Notes: generated by a model not told the origin, from the sequence alone. A stretch of 12,907 nucleotides of DNA from JACQXM01 sp964569425 (GCA_964569425.1 CAZMVD010000119.1:1-12907); one strand, 5' to 3'. Numbered from the stretch's first letter, positions 1 to 8,211 are shown. Made by a program: numbers and translations.

Positions 1-1
1 C

Positions 2-1666
2 CTTTCGCGTCTTGCCCGGCGGACGCTGCGTGATGCCCTGCGGGAGCGCTCGAGGTATGAACCGGACTACGTCCCGGCGGCGTTGCAAGGCCTGAACATG
101 GAGGCGGTGGTACGTCTGCGTCGTGACGGGTATCTGCTGGCCGCGGGGGCGGGTGGCCCGGCGGCCGCGGCACCGGCCGTGCGCGACGCGGCACTCGCGG
201 CTGTTGAGAACCTGCGTGCCCTGCCGTCGGTCGATGGAGACCTGCTCCGCTACCTGCTGGTGGAGATTGAACTGGTCGGCGCGGTCGAGCCGTTCACCGT
301 GGAGGGCGACTGGACGCAGCCGCGGGTGATCGATCCGCACATCGAGCCGGGCATTCACGGCATGGCGCTGGTGGGTCCGACAGTGCGGCATCGTTTCACG
401 CCGTCGGAGCTGTTCACCAGCGACATGACGATCGCCGAAGCGCTGCAGAATCTGACGCAGAGCCGGCTGCGCGATCCGTCGGAACTGGCCAAGACGGCGC
501 TGTTTCGCTTTCGCACGGACCACTGGTATGAGCCGGCATCGGGTGACAAGGTAGTAACACTTACTCGCGGGATGACGCCGGTGCCGGGTGAGGCGGTTTC
601 GCGCCGAGGGCTGGATGAGGCCATTGAGCGGCTGGCGACGTACATGGCGTACCGGCAGAAGCCGACGGGGTTGTTTACTTATCAATATGAGCCGGCGGTG
701 GATCGCTACACGGATGAGGACAACGTGGTGCGGCAGGCGGGGGCGACGGCCGCGATGGCCGTCCACGCGCGCTGGTCCGGCAGCAGCGCCTCGCGTGCGG
801 CAGCGGATCTGGCGATTCGATTTCATTTGCAGGGGCTGTCGAACGCCCCCGGCGCGGACGAGGCGACGTTCATCGCCACGGCCGACGGCAAGAACAAGCT
901 GGGCGTGACGGCATTGTTGACCCTTGCGCTGGCGGAGCACCCGGACCCGGAGCGATACGAAGCCACGCGCGGCAAGCTGGTGCAAGGCATGTTGCGCTTG
1001 CAGCAGCCTTCGGGCATGTTTCTCACGGCGTTTCCGCCGGCGGTGGAGGTCGCGGCGCAGGACTATTTCCCCGGCGAGGCGCTGCTGGCGCTGGCGGCGG
1101 AATATGAGCACCAGCCCGCGGCGGGTATTCTCGATGCGTTCGACCGGGCTATACAGTATTACCGGGGGCATTTCCGAGGGGCGCCTTCGCCGGCGTTCGT
1201 GCCGTGGCAGGTGCAGGCTTATGCGCTGATCGCCCGGCACACCGGGCGGCGCGACTATGTGGATTTTGTGTTTGAACTGACCGACTGGCTGGCGGACCAC
1301 CAGCTTGATGGTAGCAACTGCCGGTGGCCGGAATTGTGGGGCGGCATTGCCCCCTATCAGCCAGGGCGGGTGGGGGTGTCGACGGCTTCCTATCTCGAAG
1401 GATTCACGGACGCCCTGGGGCTGGCGCGACATGTGGGGGACGCGGAGCGCGCGCGCCGCTATGAGCGTCTGGTGCGTGATGCGGCGCGGTTTGTCATGCA
1501 GTTGCAAGTGCGGCCCGAGGAGGCTTATTTCGTGCGCAGTCCGAAGGACGCGGTGTGGGGCGTGCGCACGGCGCCGGCGTTGAATTTGTTGCGTATCGAC
1601 CACGCGCAGCACGCGCTGGTGGCGCTGATCAAGACGCGGCGCGTTCTGTTCGGCGAGCGGAGTTGA
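2..1666 (+). CDS. AMMECR1-like / alpha-helical barrel fusion protein (5' truncated)
   Basis: The frame is open to the left edge, so the true start lies outside; 554 residues are visible. The first ~160 residues resemble the AMMECR1 fold. They begin with an RLARRTLRDAL-type helix, then an A-rich helix followed by a LLVEIELVGAVEPF strand, and then an IEPGIHG segment near residues 114-120. The RGCIG motif typical of AMMECR1 proteins is not visible. From about residue 200 to the end the protein is helix-rich with regularly spaced aromatic and acidic residues (RQAGATAAMA, DYFPGEALLAL, WPELWGG). This recalls alpha/alpha toroid proteins such as six-hairpin glycosidases, epimerases and LanC-like enzymes. 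No catalytic residue can be assigned. It ends 6 bp before the GT-C membrane protein gene, suggesting one operon and perhaps a role in glycan or envelope metabolism, which is inference. The reading frame is secure; the function is not. Confidence 0.85.
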   Translation, partial: LSRLARRTLRDALRERSRYEPDYVPAALQGLNMEAVVRLRRDGYLLAAGAGGPAAAAPAVRDAALAAVENLRALPSVDGDLLRYLLVEIELVGAVEPFTVEGDWTQPRVIDPHIEPGIHGMALVGPTVRHRFTPSELFTSDMTIAEALQNLTQSRLRDPSELAKTALFRFRTDHWYEPASGDKVVTLTRGMTPVPGEAVSRRGLDEAIERLATYMAYRQKPTGLFTYQYEPAVDRYTDEDNVVRQAGATAAMAVHARWSGSSASRAAADLAIRFHLQGLSNAPGADEATFIATADGKNKLGVTALLTLALAEHPDPERYEATRGKLVQGMLRLQQPSGMFLTAFPPAVEVAAQDYFPGEALLALAAEYEHQPAAGILDAFDRAIQYYRGHFRGAPSPAFVPWQVQAYALIARHTGRRDYVDFVFELTDWLADHQLDGSNCRWPELWGGIAPYQPGRVGVSTASYLEGFTDALGLARHVGDAERARRYERLVRDAARFVMQLQVRPEEAYFVRSPKDAVWGVRTAPALNLLRIDHAQHALVALIKTRRVLFGERS

Positions 1667-1672
1667 GCCCGC

Positions 1673-3805
1673 GTGAACGCGACGCGCTCCGACAGGCCGA
1701 CGATTCCGCCCGGCGGGGCGATCGTTGTCACGTTTCTGGTCGTTACCGGCACGGTGTTTTTTCTGTTGGCGCCTTCGGCCTGGCCGACGGTGCTACTGGA
1801 CGGAATCACTGCCCTGCTGCTGCTGGCGCCCGCGGCGCTGGCGGGGATGTGGCTGGTTCCCCTGCTGGGCCTTGACGAAGTGCCGCTTCGCTGGCACCTG
1901 CTGCTGGGCGGCGTGCTGGGCATCGGGCTGTTGTCGCTGCTGGTGCTGCTTGGGGGGCTGGCGGGCGCGCTGCACCGGGCATTGTGGGTCGGGATTCTCG
2001 CGGGATGTGCGGTGCTGGGCGTGCTGCGGCTGCGCAGCCTCCGGGCAAGCAGCGCGGCGGGTGTGACCCGAGCCAGGAGTAAGGAGAAGCCGTCGTGGCT
2101 CTGGCTGTTGCCGGCCCCCTTTCTGGCGTTGGCGCTCGCGTCCGCGGCCAATGCACCCGGGTTTCTGTGGAGCGAGGAGGGATTCGGCTATGACGTGCTC
2201 GAATACCACCTGCAAATGCCTAAGGAGTATTTCCACGCCGGGCGCATCACATACGCGCCGCACAATGTCTATGCCAATTTTCCGGCCAATGTCGAGATGC
2301 TCTTCCTGCTGGGGATGATCCTGGTGCAGGAGGATGTCGATGCCGGGACGCTTGCACACATGATTCACCTGCTGCTGGGTGGAGGGTTCGTGTTCGCCGC
2401 CTGGGTGGCAGGATGCGAATGGTCGCGGCGCGGCGGGCTGGTGGCCGCGCTGGTGGCGGGCACGGCCGGCTGGGTGCCCTATCTCAGCGGGCTCGCCTAT
2501 GTGGAACTGGGCCTGCTGTGTTTCGGGATGACCGCCATGGCCGTTGTGGTTGCTGCATGGCGCAGGCATGGCACGGCGCGGCCGGATCCCTGGACGCCGC
2601 TCCGTGCGGGGCTGGTGGCGGGCTTGGTTGCGGGGCTGGCGTGCGGGTGCAAGTACACGGCGGTTGCGTTTGTTGGCTTGCCGATTGCGGTGGCGGTTTT
2701 TCTGGCGCCGCGGCTGGGCGCCGGTGCATGCGTGCGCGCGGCGGGCTGCTTCCTCGTCGGCTTGGTGATTACGTTCGCACCGTGGCTGGGCAAGAACGGG
2801 ATGATGACCGGCAATCCGGTGTTTCCGCTGGGTCAATCCATCTTCAGCGCGCAGCCTCCCGGATGGGACGAAGACTCCGACACCCAATGGCAACAGGGCC
2901 ACGCTCCGAGGGAATCGAAACGAACGGTTGGTGCGAGGCTCACCGCTTTGTGGCGGAGTCTTCCCGGCGATCATTATCAGCGATTCGGTCCGATGATGTT
3001 CCTACTTCCCATCGTCGGATGGATGTGGCGAGCGCGTGCCGCCAAGCCGGGCGCTCAACGTGCGGCGCTTGATCGGCATGGCCGTTCGATCGACGTGGAC
3101 GATCGTGGCACACCAACACCCGTCGGGAGCCCCCCCTCCCCTGCCGACCATGGGATCGCCGGCATCTTGGTCGTGGTCCTTGTGATTCAAGTGCTTATCT
3201 GGCTGTTCGCTTCGCACCTGTTCGCGCGCTTTGGGGTGGTGATGATGATTCCGCTATCGCTGCTCGCCGGTTACTTCGCGGCCACCTGCGACAAGAGGGG
3301 CGACCGATTGTTCGTCGGGTTGCTGATTGCGGGTGCGGGCTGGAATGGGGCCTTTGCCGTGCGCTTACACCGAGCCGAGGCGCCGGGCGGGGCGCCCGCG
3401 TCGCTCATCTACACGGGCCAACTGCCGGGGTACGACTATTTTCGTGAGGTAAACGAGGGGTTGTCCAACGACGCACATATCCTGCTGGTGGGCGATGCGC
3501 GGGCATTTTATTTTCGGCGGGCGGTGGACTATGCCGTGGTGTTCAATCGCCAGCCGCTCGCGGAGGCGGTGCGTGGCGCACCGGGACCCGAAGCGGTGCT
3601 GGCGTCGCTGCGGGCGCGGGGATACTCCCACGTGCTGGTGCACTGGCTGGAAGTGGATCGGCTGCGGCGCACCTATGGGTTTCCGCCGGAGATTAGCGAG
3701 GAGTTGTTTGACCGACTGGAGAAAGCCGGGTTGACGCGCGTGGCCGACTTCGCGCATGCCGCGCGCGACGAACGATACGTCACATTATATCGCGTGCCGC
3801 GCTGA
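1673..3805 (+). CDS. Multi-pass membrane protein, GT-C (GT39/ArnT-like) glycosyltransferase family
   Basis: This 710-residue protein starts at GTG 1673, with GGAG at 1659-1662 inside the end of the preceding gene as ribosome-binding site. It has many hydrophobic helices. After the first helices comes a large loop with D174 and E177 in a YDVLEYHLQMPKEYF context, followed by a PHNVYANFPANVEML stretch. This is the layout of GT-C enzymes, which use an acidic residue in an extracytoplasmic loop to transfer a sugar from a polyprenyl-phosphate donor. Further membrane helices run to about residue 545. The C-terminal ~130 residues are soluble, with LLVGDARAFYF and GYSHVLVHWLEVDRL segments typical of a planctomycete branch of this superfamily. 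A hydrophilic, Pro/Asp-rich stretch at about residues 452-493 interrupts two helices. Acceptor and donor cannot be read from the sequence. It probably acts in the cytoplasmic membrane with the upstream gene product. Confidence 0.88.
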   Translation: MNATRSDRPTIPPGGAIVVTFLVVTGTVFFLLAPSAWPTVLLDGITALLLLAPAALAGMWLVPLLGLDEVPLRWHLLLGGVLGIGLLSLLVLLGGLAGALHRALWVGILAGCAVLGVLRLRSLRASSAAGVTRARSKEKPSWLWLLPAPFLALALASAANAPGFLWSEEGFGYDVLEYHLQMPKEYFHAGRITYAPHNVYANFPANVEMLFLLGMILVQEDVDAGTLAHMIHLLLGGGFVFAAWVAGCEWSRRGGLVAALVAGTAGWVPYLSGLAYVELGLLCFGMTAMAVVVAAWRRHGTARPDPWTPLRAGLVAGLVAGLACGCKYTAVAFVGLPIAVAVFLAPRLGAGACVRAAGCFLVGLVITFAPWLGKNGMMTGNPVFPLGQSIFSAQPPGWDEDSDTQWQQGHAPRESKRTVGARLTALWRSLPGDHYQRFGPMMFLLPIVGWMWRARAAKPGAQRAALDRHGRSIDVDDRGTPTPVGSPPSPADHGIAGILVVVLVIQVLIWLFASHLFARFGVVMMIPLSLLAGYFAATCDKRGDRLFVGLLIAGAGWNGAFAVRLHRAEAPGGAPASLIYTGQLPGYDYFREVNEGLSNDAHILLVGDARAFYFRRAVDYAVVFNRQPLAEAVRGAPGPEAVLASLRARGYSHVLVHWLEVDRLRRTYGFPPEISEELFDRLEKAGLTRVADFAHAARDERYVTLYRVPR

Positions 3806-3821
3806 CCTGCCGGAGATTTTA

Positions 3822-3840
3822 CCCCGGCCGAGCACCGGGG
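3822..3840. terminator. Candidate hairpin terminator between converging genes
   Basis: CCCCGG at 3822-3827 pairs with CCGGGG at 3835-3840 around a 7-nt loop. It lies in the 53-bp gap between the stops of the GT-C gene (plus) and tpx (minus), where a shared terminator would be expected. On the minus strand the stem is followed by TAAAAT rather than a clean T run, and on the plus strand by G/C, so intrinsic termination is only plausible. Confidence 0.4.
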
Positions 3841-3858
3841 CGGGGCGGCGAACTCCGC

Positions 3859-4371
3859 TCAGCCGGCCAGCGACCTGGCGCAGGCGAGCACGTTGTCGTA
3901 ATTGGGCTGGTCGGCCACTTCGGGCACATATTCGACGTGTTGAATCACGTCGTTCTTGTCGAGCACGAAGACTGCGCGGCACTCGATGCCGAGGTCGGGA
4001 ATGAGCGTACCCCACGCCTTTCCGAAGTTCTTGTCCAAGTGGTCGCTGAGCACCTGTAGGCGCTCGCGGTTGATGCCCTCCGCACCGCAGAAGCGGGCCT
4101 GCGCGGTGGGCAGATCGCAACTGATGGTGAAAAAGTCCACGCCGTCCAGACTGGCGGCCTCTTCGTTGAAGCGCTTGGTTTGCATTGAGCAGACCGGCGT
4201 ATCGAGCGAAGGAACCACACTGAGTACGCGCACCTTGCCACGGGTGTCGCTGATTTTCACCGAGTCCACGAGGCTTTTCTTCAGCGTGGCGTCCGGCGCC
4301 TTGTCGCCCTTTTTCAGTTGGGGACCTTCCAAGCGAAGTGGCTTACCCTTCAAGGTGCATTGACGGCTCAC
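3859..4371 (-). CDS. tpx: Thiol peroxidase (Tpx, atypical 2-Cys peroxiredoxin)
   Basis: The 170-residue product matches Tpx over its whole length. Tpx reduces H2O2 and alkyl hydroperoxides with electrons from thioredoxin. The peroxidatic cysteine is C61 in PSLDTPVC, with the family's Pro and Thr just before it. The resolving cysteine is C95 in RFCGAEG, the hallmark Tpx motif, and R132 sits in the conserved RAVFVLD strand. Length and cysteine spacing are normal, so the enzyme should form the usual intramolecular disulfide. There is no signal peptide, so it should be cytoplasmic, although extra cysteines (C5, C85, C131, C164) are present. The GTG start is chosen because a strong AAAGGAG site lies 7 nt upstream and the protein starts MSRQCTLKGKPL like other Tpx N-termini. 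It is transcribed alone, convergent to the GT-C gene and divergent from the FG-GAP gene. Confidence 0.97.
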   Translation of the reverse strand: MSRQCTLKGKPLRLEGPQLKKGDKAPDATLKKSLVDSVKISDTRGKVRVLSVVPSLDTPVCSMQTKRFNEEAASLDGVDFFTISCDLPTAQARFCGAEGINRERLQVLSDHLDKNFGKAWGTLIPDLGIECRAVFVLDKNDVIQHVEYVPEVADQPNYDNVLACARSLAG

Positions 4372-4378
4372 GATTCAT

Positions 4379-4385
4379 CTCCTTT
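4379..4385 (-). promoter_or_regulatory. Ribosome-binding site of tpx
   Basis: AAAGGAG on the minus strand, 7 nt before the GTG at 4371. It decides for this GTG start; the nearby ATG on the same strand is in another frame. Confidence 0.8.
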
Positions 4386-4471
4386 GCGAGAGCGAAGTTT
4401 GCGGTTTGCGGCGTGCCGACGGCGGCCCGGGCCCGAATCTCAGTCATTTGACCCGCGCCACATCAAACAGG

Positions 4472-4500
4472 AATATAGGTCCGTGGGCCACGGCGGTCAA
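4472..4500 (-). promoter_or_regulatory. Sigma70-type promoter of tpx
   Basis: On the minus strand, TTGACC (4495-4500) and TATATT (4472-4477) are separated by exactly 17 bp, each with five of six consensus bases. Transcription would begin near 4465, giving a leader of about 93 nt before the tpx start. The match, spacing and position make this the best promoter in the window. Confidence 0.7.
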
Positions 4501-4501
4501 A

Positions 4502-4520
4502 CGGCGCCGGGCGGGCGCCG
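4502..4520. promoter_or_regulatory. Inverted repeat between divergent promoters, possible operator
   Basis: CGGCGCC (4502-4508) and GGCGCCG (4514-4520) form a 7-bp inverted repeat with a 5-bp centre. It lies 1 bp from the tpx -35 box and 18 bp from the -35 box of the opposite promoter. A regulator bound here could control both directions. In such GC-rich DNA it may be chance. Confidence 0.3.
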
Positions 4521-4538
4521 CAGCCACCCGCGAGTTCC

Positions 4539-4568
4539 TTGACGGGACAACTGCCGTGACTTTACTAT
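4539..4568 (+). promoter_or_regulatory. Candidate promoter of the FG-GAP protein gene
   Basis: TTGACG (4539-4544) and TACTAT (4563-4568) are separated by 18 bp. It points toward the FG-GAP gene and leaves a leader of about 295 nt. The two boxes each match five of six consensus bases. No better promoter was seen closer to the gene. Confidence 0.5.
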
Positions 4569-4869
4569 TGGGGGCATCGTGGGGCGCCGTTTGGTTTCCT
4601 TGAGCAACCTTGCGGGGTGGGGTTGGCGATGGGGGGCGCCTGTGGTTGCGGGCGTGTCTTGCGGCCGTTGCCTGAACGAAACACCGGTGCCCCCGCTCAA
4701 AAGCGGTTCTGGCTCATCAGGACGGCGCCCGGGGACGGCTGGTTTCCGGCTCATGGGTCGGGAAGGCGCGCTGCCCGGCTTATTGGCGTCGCAATGAACC
4801 GCGACGACATTCGATGCCCAGGGTTTCCGCGGGACGTGGCGGAGCCCGCCGATCTAACAGGGAGCAAAG
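4569..4869 (+). other. Long untranslated leader, no gene recognised
   Basis: About 300 bp between the candidate promoter and the FG-GAP start. A 72-codon open frame here (4579-4797) has no supporting ribosome-binding site and a Gly/Arg/Pro-rich product, so it is not called. No known riboswitch motif was recognised. The only clear signal is GGGAG (4860-4864) before the gene's start codons. Confidence 0.4.
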
Positions 4870-7800
4870 ATGATGCAGCGGTGGCGTTCGGCCGGTTCGG
4901 TATTCGGGGTCGCGGTCGTTTGCGGCGCCGCCGCGTGGGTTTCGTGGGGAGCGCTTTCCTGCACGGCCCCCACGGCGTTTCTCATTTCCGGACCGGGGGT
5001 GACGGGCAATGACCCGCCGACGCTCTCGATCCTTGAGCCGATTAACAACCTGACGATCGACCAGGGCTCTAACTTTCTCATCCGCTGGACGGATGCGGAC
5101 CGCGACGACAACGCATTGATCAGCTTTTCGCTGGTGAACATCGCGACCAACAACGTGGTGCCGTTGGTGGATAACATCGAAGAGAACGACACTTCGGGAC
5201 CTGATCAGATCACGATCGGTACGTCGCTGCTGCCGGAGGGGACGTATCACCTGTTCGGCACCATTACGGACAACGTGAACCCACCGGTCACCGTGTTCGC
5301 GTTCACCACCGCAGGCACGACGCAACAGCGGGTGATTATCACCATCGTGCGGCCGGGCCAGGGTCCACCGTCCAACCCGCCGACGATTACCGTTACGCAG
5401 CCGGGCTTCAACCAAAGTGTGTCGCAGGACGACATTCTGGTGGTGACGGTGCAGCCCAGCGCGCTGGCGCCGGACATGACCCGCCCGTACGACCGCGACA
5501 GCAATATCACGCTGTACATTCTGCTGGACCTGGATCTGGACCCGAACAACGACGATCCGGCGAATCCTGTTTCGTCGCGGATTATCGTGTTGCGTACGCA
5601 GTCGGTGCAGCAGGGCGCCTTTGACGCCATTACGTTCAACATACCGATCGACCTCAACGTGATTCCGCCGCGACCGGGGGGGGAGCCTTATTTCATTCGC
5701 GCGACGGCGGACGACCTGGTCAATCCGCGGGTGCATCGGTACGCGGTGGGTACCATCAGTGTGTCGCGGCTGGCATCCGGCGCGGTGGATTTGTTCGACG
5801 TGGGCAAGACGATATCGGGGACGCGGTTTTACGGGTTTCATCCGGGCGCCAATCTGGGATCGAGCATATCCACGATTGGGGATTTCGACGCCGACGGGGT
5901 GGACGACTTCGTGCTGGTGGCGCAGTTCGGCAATCCGCGCAACTTCGGGCTGGTCGGCGAGGCGTACGGCATTTATGGGCTGGACCGGGTGCGTTTCGGC
6001 GGGGCGATATCGGCCAATTCAGTGGGGGCGTCCATCAGCGGCGTGATCTTCGAGGGTCCGCCGGTGCGGGCGTTGCGCGCTGGAGAGTTCGCCGATCCCA
6101 CACAGCGCAGCCACGGTATAACCGACGTCAGCGTTATTTCGGATGTCAGCGGAGATGGGCGTCCGGAGATTATCTTTGGGTTGTCGCGGGTAGTCGGCGC
6201 GGTGGACTCCACGGATTATGATCCGTCGGATTCGACGGAAGAAGGCGCGGGCTGTTATCCGGATTTGATCGTCAACAACCAGTCTGACGATCCGGACGGA
6301 GGACCGAACGATACGTACTTCTATTCCGGCGGCATGGCGGTGGTGGTCAACAGTCAAAACCGCGGTTCGGAAGGACCATTCAATCCGAATCGGTTGGAGG
6401 CGACGGCTGTTTCCCTGGAACTGGTGGGTACGCGCACTGGTATCATTTATGATGCCGGGGGCGCGGCCACCACGGGCGGCATTTTCGCGCGGGCGTCCAA
6501 TCAGGGTGCCGTTCCACTCGGCACACTCGAAACTGAACAGCCCGGCCGCATTTCTGGTTTCCGCTTCACTGGCGGCGGCTTTGACTGGCTCGATGTTTTT
6601 GGTTTCCGACAGCCCCCGCGTGCCGACCTGTTGGGCGCGACCGTGTCTTCGGTAGGTGACCTGAATAGCGACGGACTGCCAGAGTTTTTGGTATCTGCGC
6701 CCATGAACGAGTTATACTTCCGCGAGTTGACTGAGGACTTCAATGCTAATGCAACGCACCTTGGTTCCACGGTCTACTCCGGGAGCATCATTGTCATTCC
6801 TGGGGGCAACTACAATTCAACAGGGGAGCGCGACTTGGCTGACGAAGAGGGTGGCACGTCCCTGGTACCCACATTAGACCATTTTCGGTTCCCGCCGATT
6901 GGTTCATGCACAAGTGATCCGCCGCAGCCGCGTTTCTATGTTAACCCTTCCGATTCCTTCCAGGTTTTCGCGGAGGATCCGAACGATCAACTGGGCAGGG
7001 CCAGCAGCGCCGGGGATTTCAATCAGGATGGCTTGGATGACATCGTTTGTGGTGCGCCGCTCAATGACCGCAGTTTGTCCCTCCCCGACACCGGCGCGCT
7101 GTATATTCTCTATGGGCGCATTATTCTCAACGACTTTAATCTAACCCTGGCAGATGACCCATTACGGCGCCCACCGATGCTGCGTATCCGCGGCGCGTCG
7201 CCGGGGGACAAGATCGGCTGGCGGCAGGTCAGCGCGCTCGACGTCAACGGCGACCGTATCGACGATGTGCTGTTTTCCTCGCCATTCGCCGATTTTGGCG
7301 GGGTGCGCCGTTCGACCTGCGCCGCGGACTTTAACGGCGACGGCGTCATCAACGCCTCCGATCTGGACACGGCTGCGTTCAACTCGTGCAGCAATACCGG
7401 CTCTGAGATTTTCAGCGACGACCCGTGCAAGGCCTTCGACTACAACAACGATGGATTGGTCAACGCAGACGACGAAGTGGTCTTTCGCTGCCTTTCGCGC
7501 GGCGATGCCAACTGCTGTGCGAATCACGTGGATAACGGCATCGTGGGCGTCGTGTTCGGCGGCGTGTTCATCGACGGCGACCGCACCATCAACCAGCTTG
7601 CGACCAGCGATCTGCCGGGCACGATCTTCTACGGCAGCGGCGTGGGGCACCGCGCGGGCGTCGATGTCAGTTCCGCGGGGGACTTCAATCAGGACGGGTT
7701 CGGCGATATCCTGATCGGCGTCCCCGGCGAGACGCGACTCGACAACGCGGGGCGTGAACGCCTGGGCGTGGTTTACCTGGTGTTCGGCGGCACGCACCTG

Positions 7801-8103
7801 ACCAACCGGGTGTGGAATCTCAACCAGGTCGGCTCAGCGGAACTGCCGGGCATCGTTTTCCTCAGCCCCTATGTGAAGGGCCGGCCCAATGAGGCGGCGC
7901 CCACCAAGGTCGCGCTGCTGGGCGACATCAACAATGACGGTTTTGACGACATCGCCATCGGGAACCCCCTGGCCGACTTCATCGACCTGAACTTTCCGCA
8001 GGGCCCTGAAGCCACCGATGCGTCGGTAGGCCGTCGCCGGGACGCGGGCGACGTGTACGTGATTTACGGCAACAATTTCGGTTCTAACCGCCAGGTACCG
8101 TAG
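4870..8103 (+). CDS. Secreted FG-GAP (integrin-alpha-like beta-propeller) protein with dockerin-like insert
   Basis: The 1077-residue protein has an N-terminal export signal: basic MMQRWR, a hydrophobic run, then GALSC with C31. This resembles a lipobox but is not canonical (Ala at -3). Two adjacent ATG codons (4870, 4873) follow GGGAG; the second is better spaced, so the protein may be one residue shorter. Residues ~45-300 look like two Ig/cadherin-type beta domains, each opening with a PPT strand. From ~330, seven calcium-loop FG-GAP repeats with D-x-[ND]-x-D-type cores start near residues 338, 425, 597, 716, 791, 938 and 1019, the number of blades in an integrin-like propeller. Between the fifth and sixth lies a pair of dockerin-like loops (817-875), each framed by cysteines. 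About 95 residues between repeats 2 and 3 (roughly 445-570) are an unrecognised insertion. It is probably an extracellular structural or adhesive protein; no enzyme motif is visible. Confidence 0.93.
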   Translation: MMQRWRSAGSVFGVAVVCGAAAWVSWGALSCTAPTAFLISGPGVTGNDPPTLSILEPINNLTIDQGSNFLIRWTDADRDDNALISFSLVNIATNNVVPLVDNIEENDTSGPDQITIGTSLLPEGTYHLFGTITDNVNPPVTVFAFTTAGTTQQRVIITIVRPGQGPPSNPPTITVTQPGFNQSVSQDDILVVTVQPSALAPDMTRPYDRDSNITLYILLDLDLDPNNDDPANPVSSRIIVLRTQSVQQGAFDAITFNIPIDLNVIPPRPGGEPYFIRATADDLVNPRVHRYAVGTISVSRLASGAVDLFDVGKTISGTRFYGFHPGANLGSSISTIGDFDADGVDDFVLVAQFGNPRNFGLVGEAYGIYGLDRVRFGGAISANSVGASISGVIFEGPPVRALRAGEFADPTQRSHGITDVSVISDVSGDGRPEIIFGLSRVVGAVDSTDYDPSDSTEEGAGCYPDLIVNNQSDDPDGGPNDTYFYSGGMAVVVNSQNRGSEGPFNPNRLEATAVSLELVGTRTGIIYDAGGAATTGGIFARASNQGAVPLGTLETEQPGRISGFRFTGGGFDWLDVFGFRQPPRADLLGATVSSVGDLNSDGLPEFLVSAPMNELYFRELTEDFNANATHLGSTVYSGSIIVIPGGNYNSTGERDLADEEGGTSLVPTLDHFRFPPIGSCTSDPPQPRFYVNPSDSFQVFAEDPNDQLGRASSAGDFNQDGLDDIVCGAPLNDRSLSLPDTGALYILYGRIILNDFNLTLADDPLRRPPMLRIRGASPGDKIGWRQVSALDVNGDRIDDVLFSSPFADFGGVRRSTCAADFNGDGVINASDLDTAAFNSCSNTGSEIFSDDPCKAFDYNNDGLVNADDEVVFRCLSRGDANCCANHVDNGIVGVVFGGVFIDGDRTINQLATSDLPGTIFYGSGVGHRAGVDVSSAGDFNQDGFGDILIGVPGETRLDNAGRERLGVVYLVFGGTHLTNRVWNLNQVGSAELPGIVFLSPYVKGRPNEAAPTKVALLGDINNDGFDDIAIGNPLADFIDLNFPQGPEATDASVGRRRDAGDVYVIYGNNFGSNRQVP

Positions 8104-8182
8104 GCTTGATTCCTCCTCAGGTATCCCCTTTCTTGAGGTTCAGGGGGAAACGGGCCGGGGTGCCGGCCGGGGGGCGGTAGAA

Positions 8183-8211
8183 CTGACAAACCTGTGGCCG
8201 CGTAGTATGCT
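8183..8211 (+). promoter_or_regulatory. Candidate promoter of the first P1B ATPase
   Basis: CTGACA (8183-8188) and TATGCT (8206-8211) are 17 bp apart in the 185-bp gap before the gene. The -35 box matches five of six consensus bases and the -10 box four. Transcription would start near 8218, with a leader of about 70 nt. Confidence 0.4.

Noticed and set aside
1793..2974. Long minus-strand open frame (393 codons) opposite the GT-C gene
   Set aside because: The product is Arg/His/Gln/Pro-rich with no domain. It is the shadow of a clearly coding plus-strand gene in GC-rich DNA.
4579..4797. 72-codon plus-strand open frame in the FG-GAP leader
   Set aside because: No Shine-Dalgarno support, Gly/Arg/Pro-rich product, no recognisable similarity.
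4780..5841. Minus-strand open frame (353 codons) opposite the FG-GAP gene start
   Set aside because: Arg-rich low-complexity product antisense to a well-supported signal peptide and beta domains.
8115..8148. Possible terminator after the FG-GAP gene
   Set aside because: Only competing 5-6 bp pairings (CCTCA/TGAGG or TCCCCT/AGGGGGA) and no T run.
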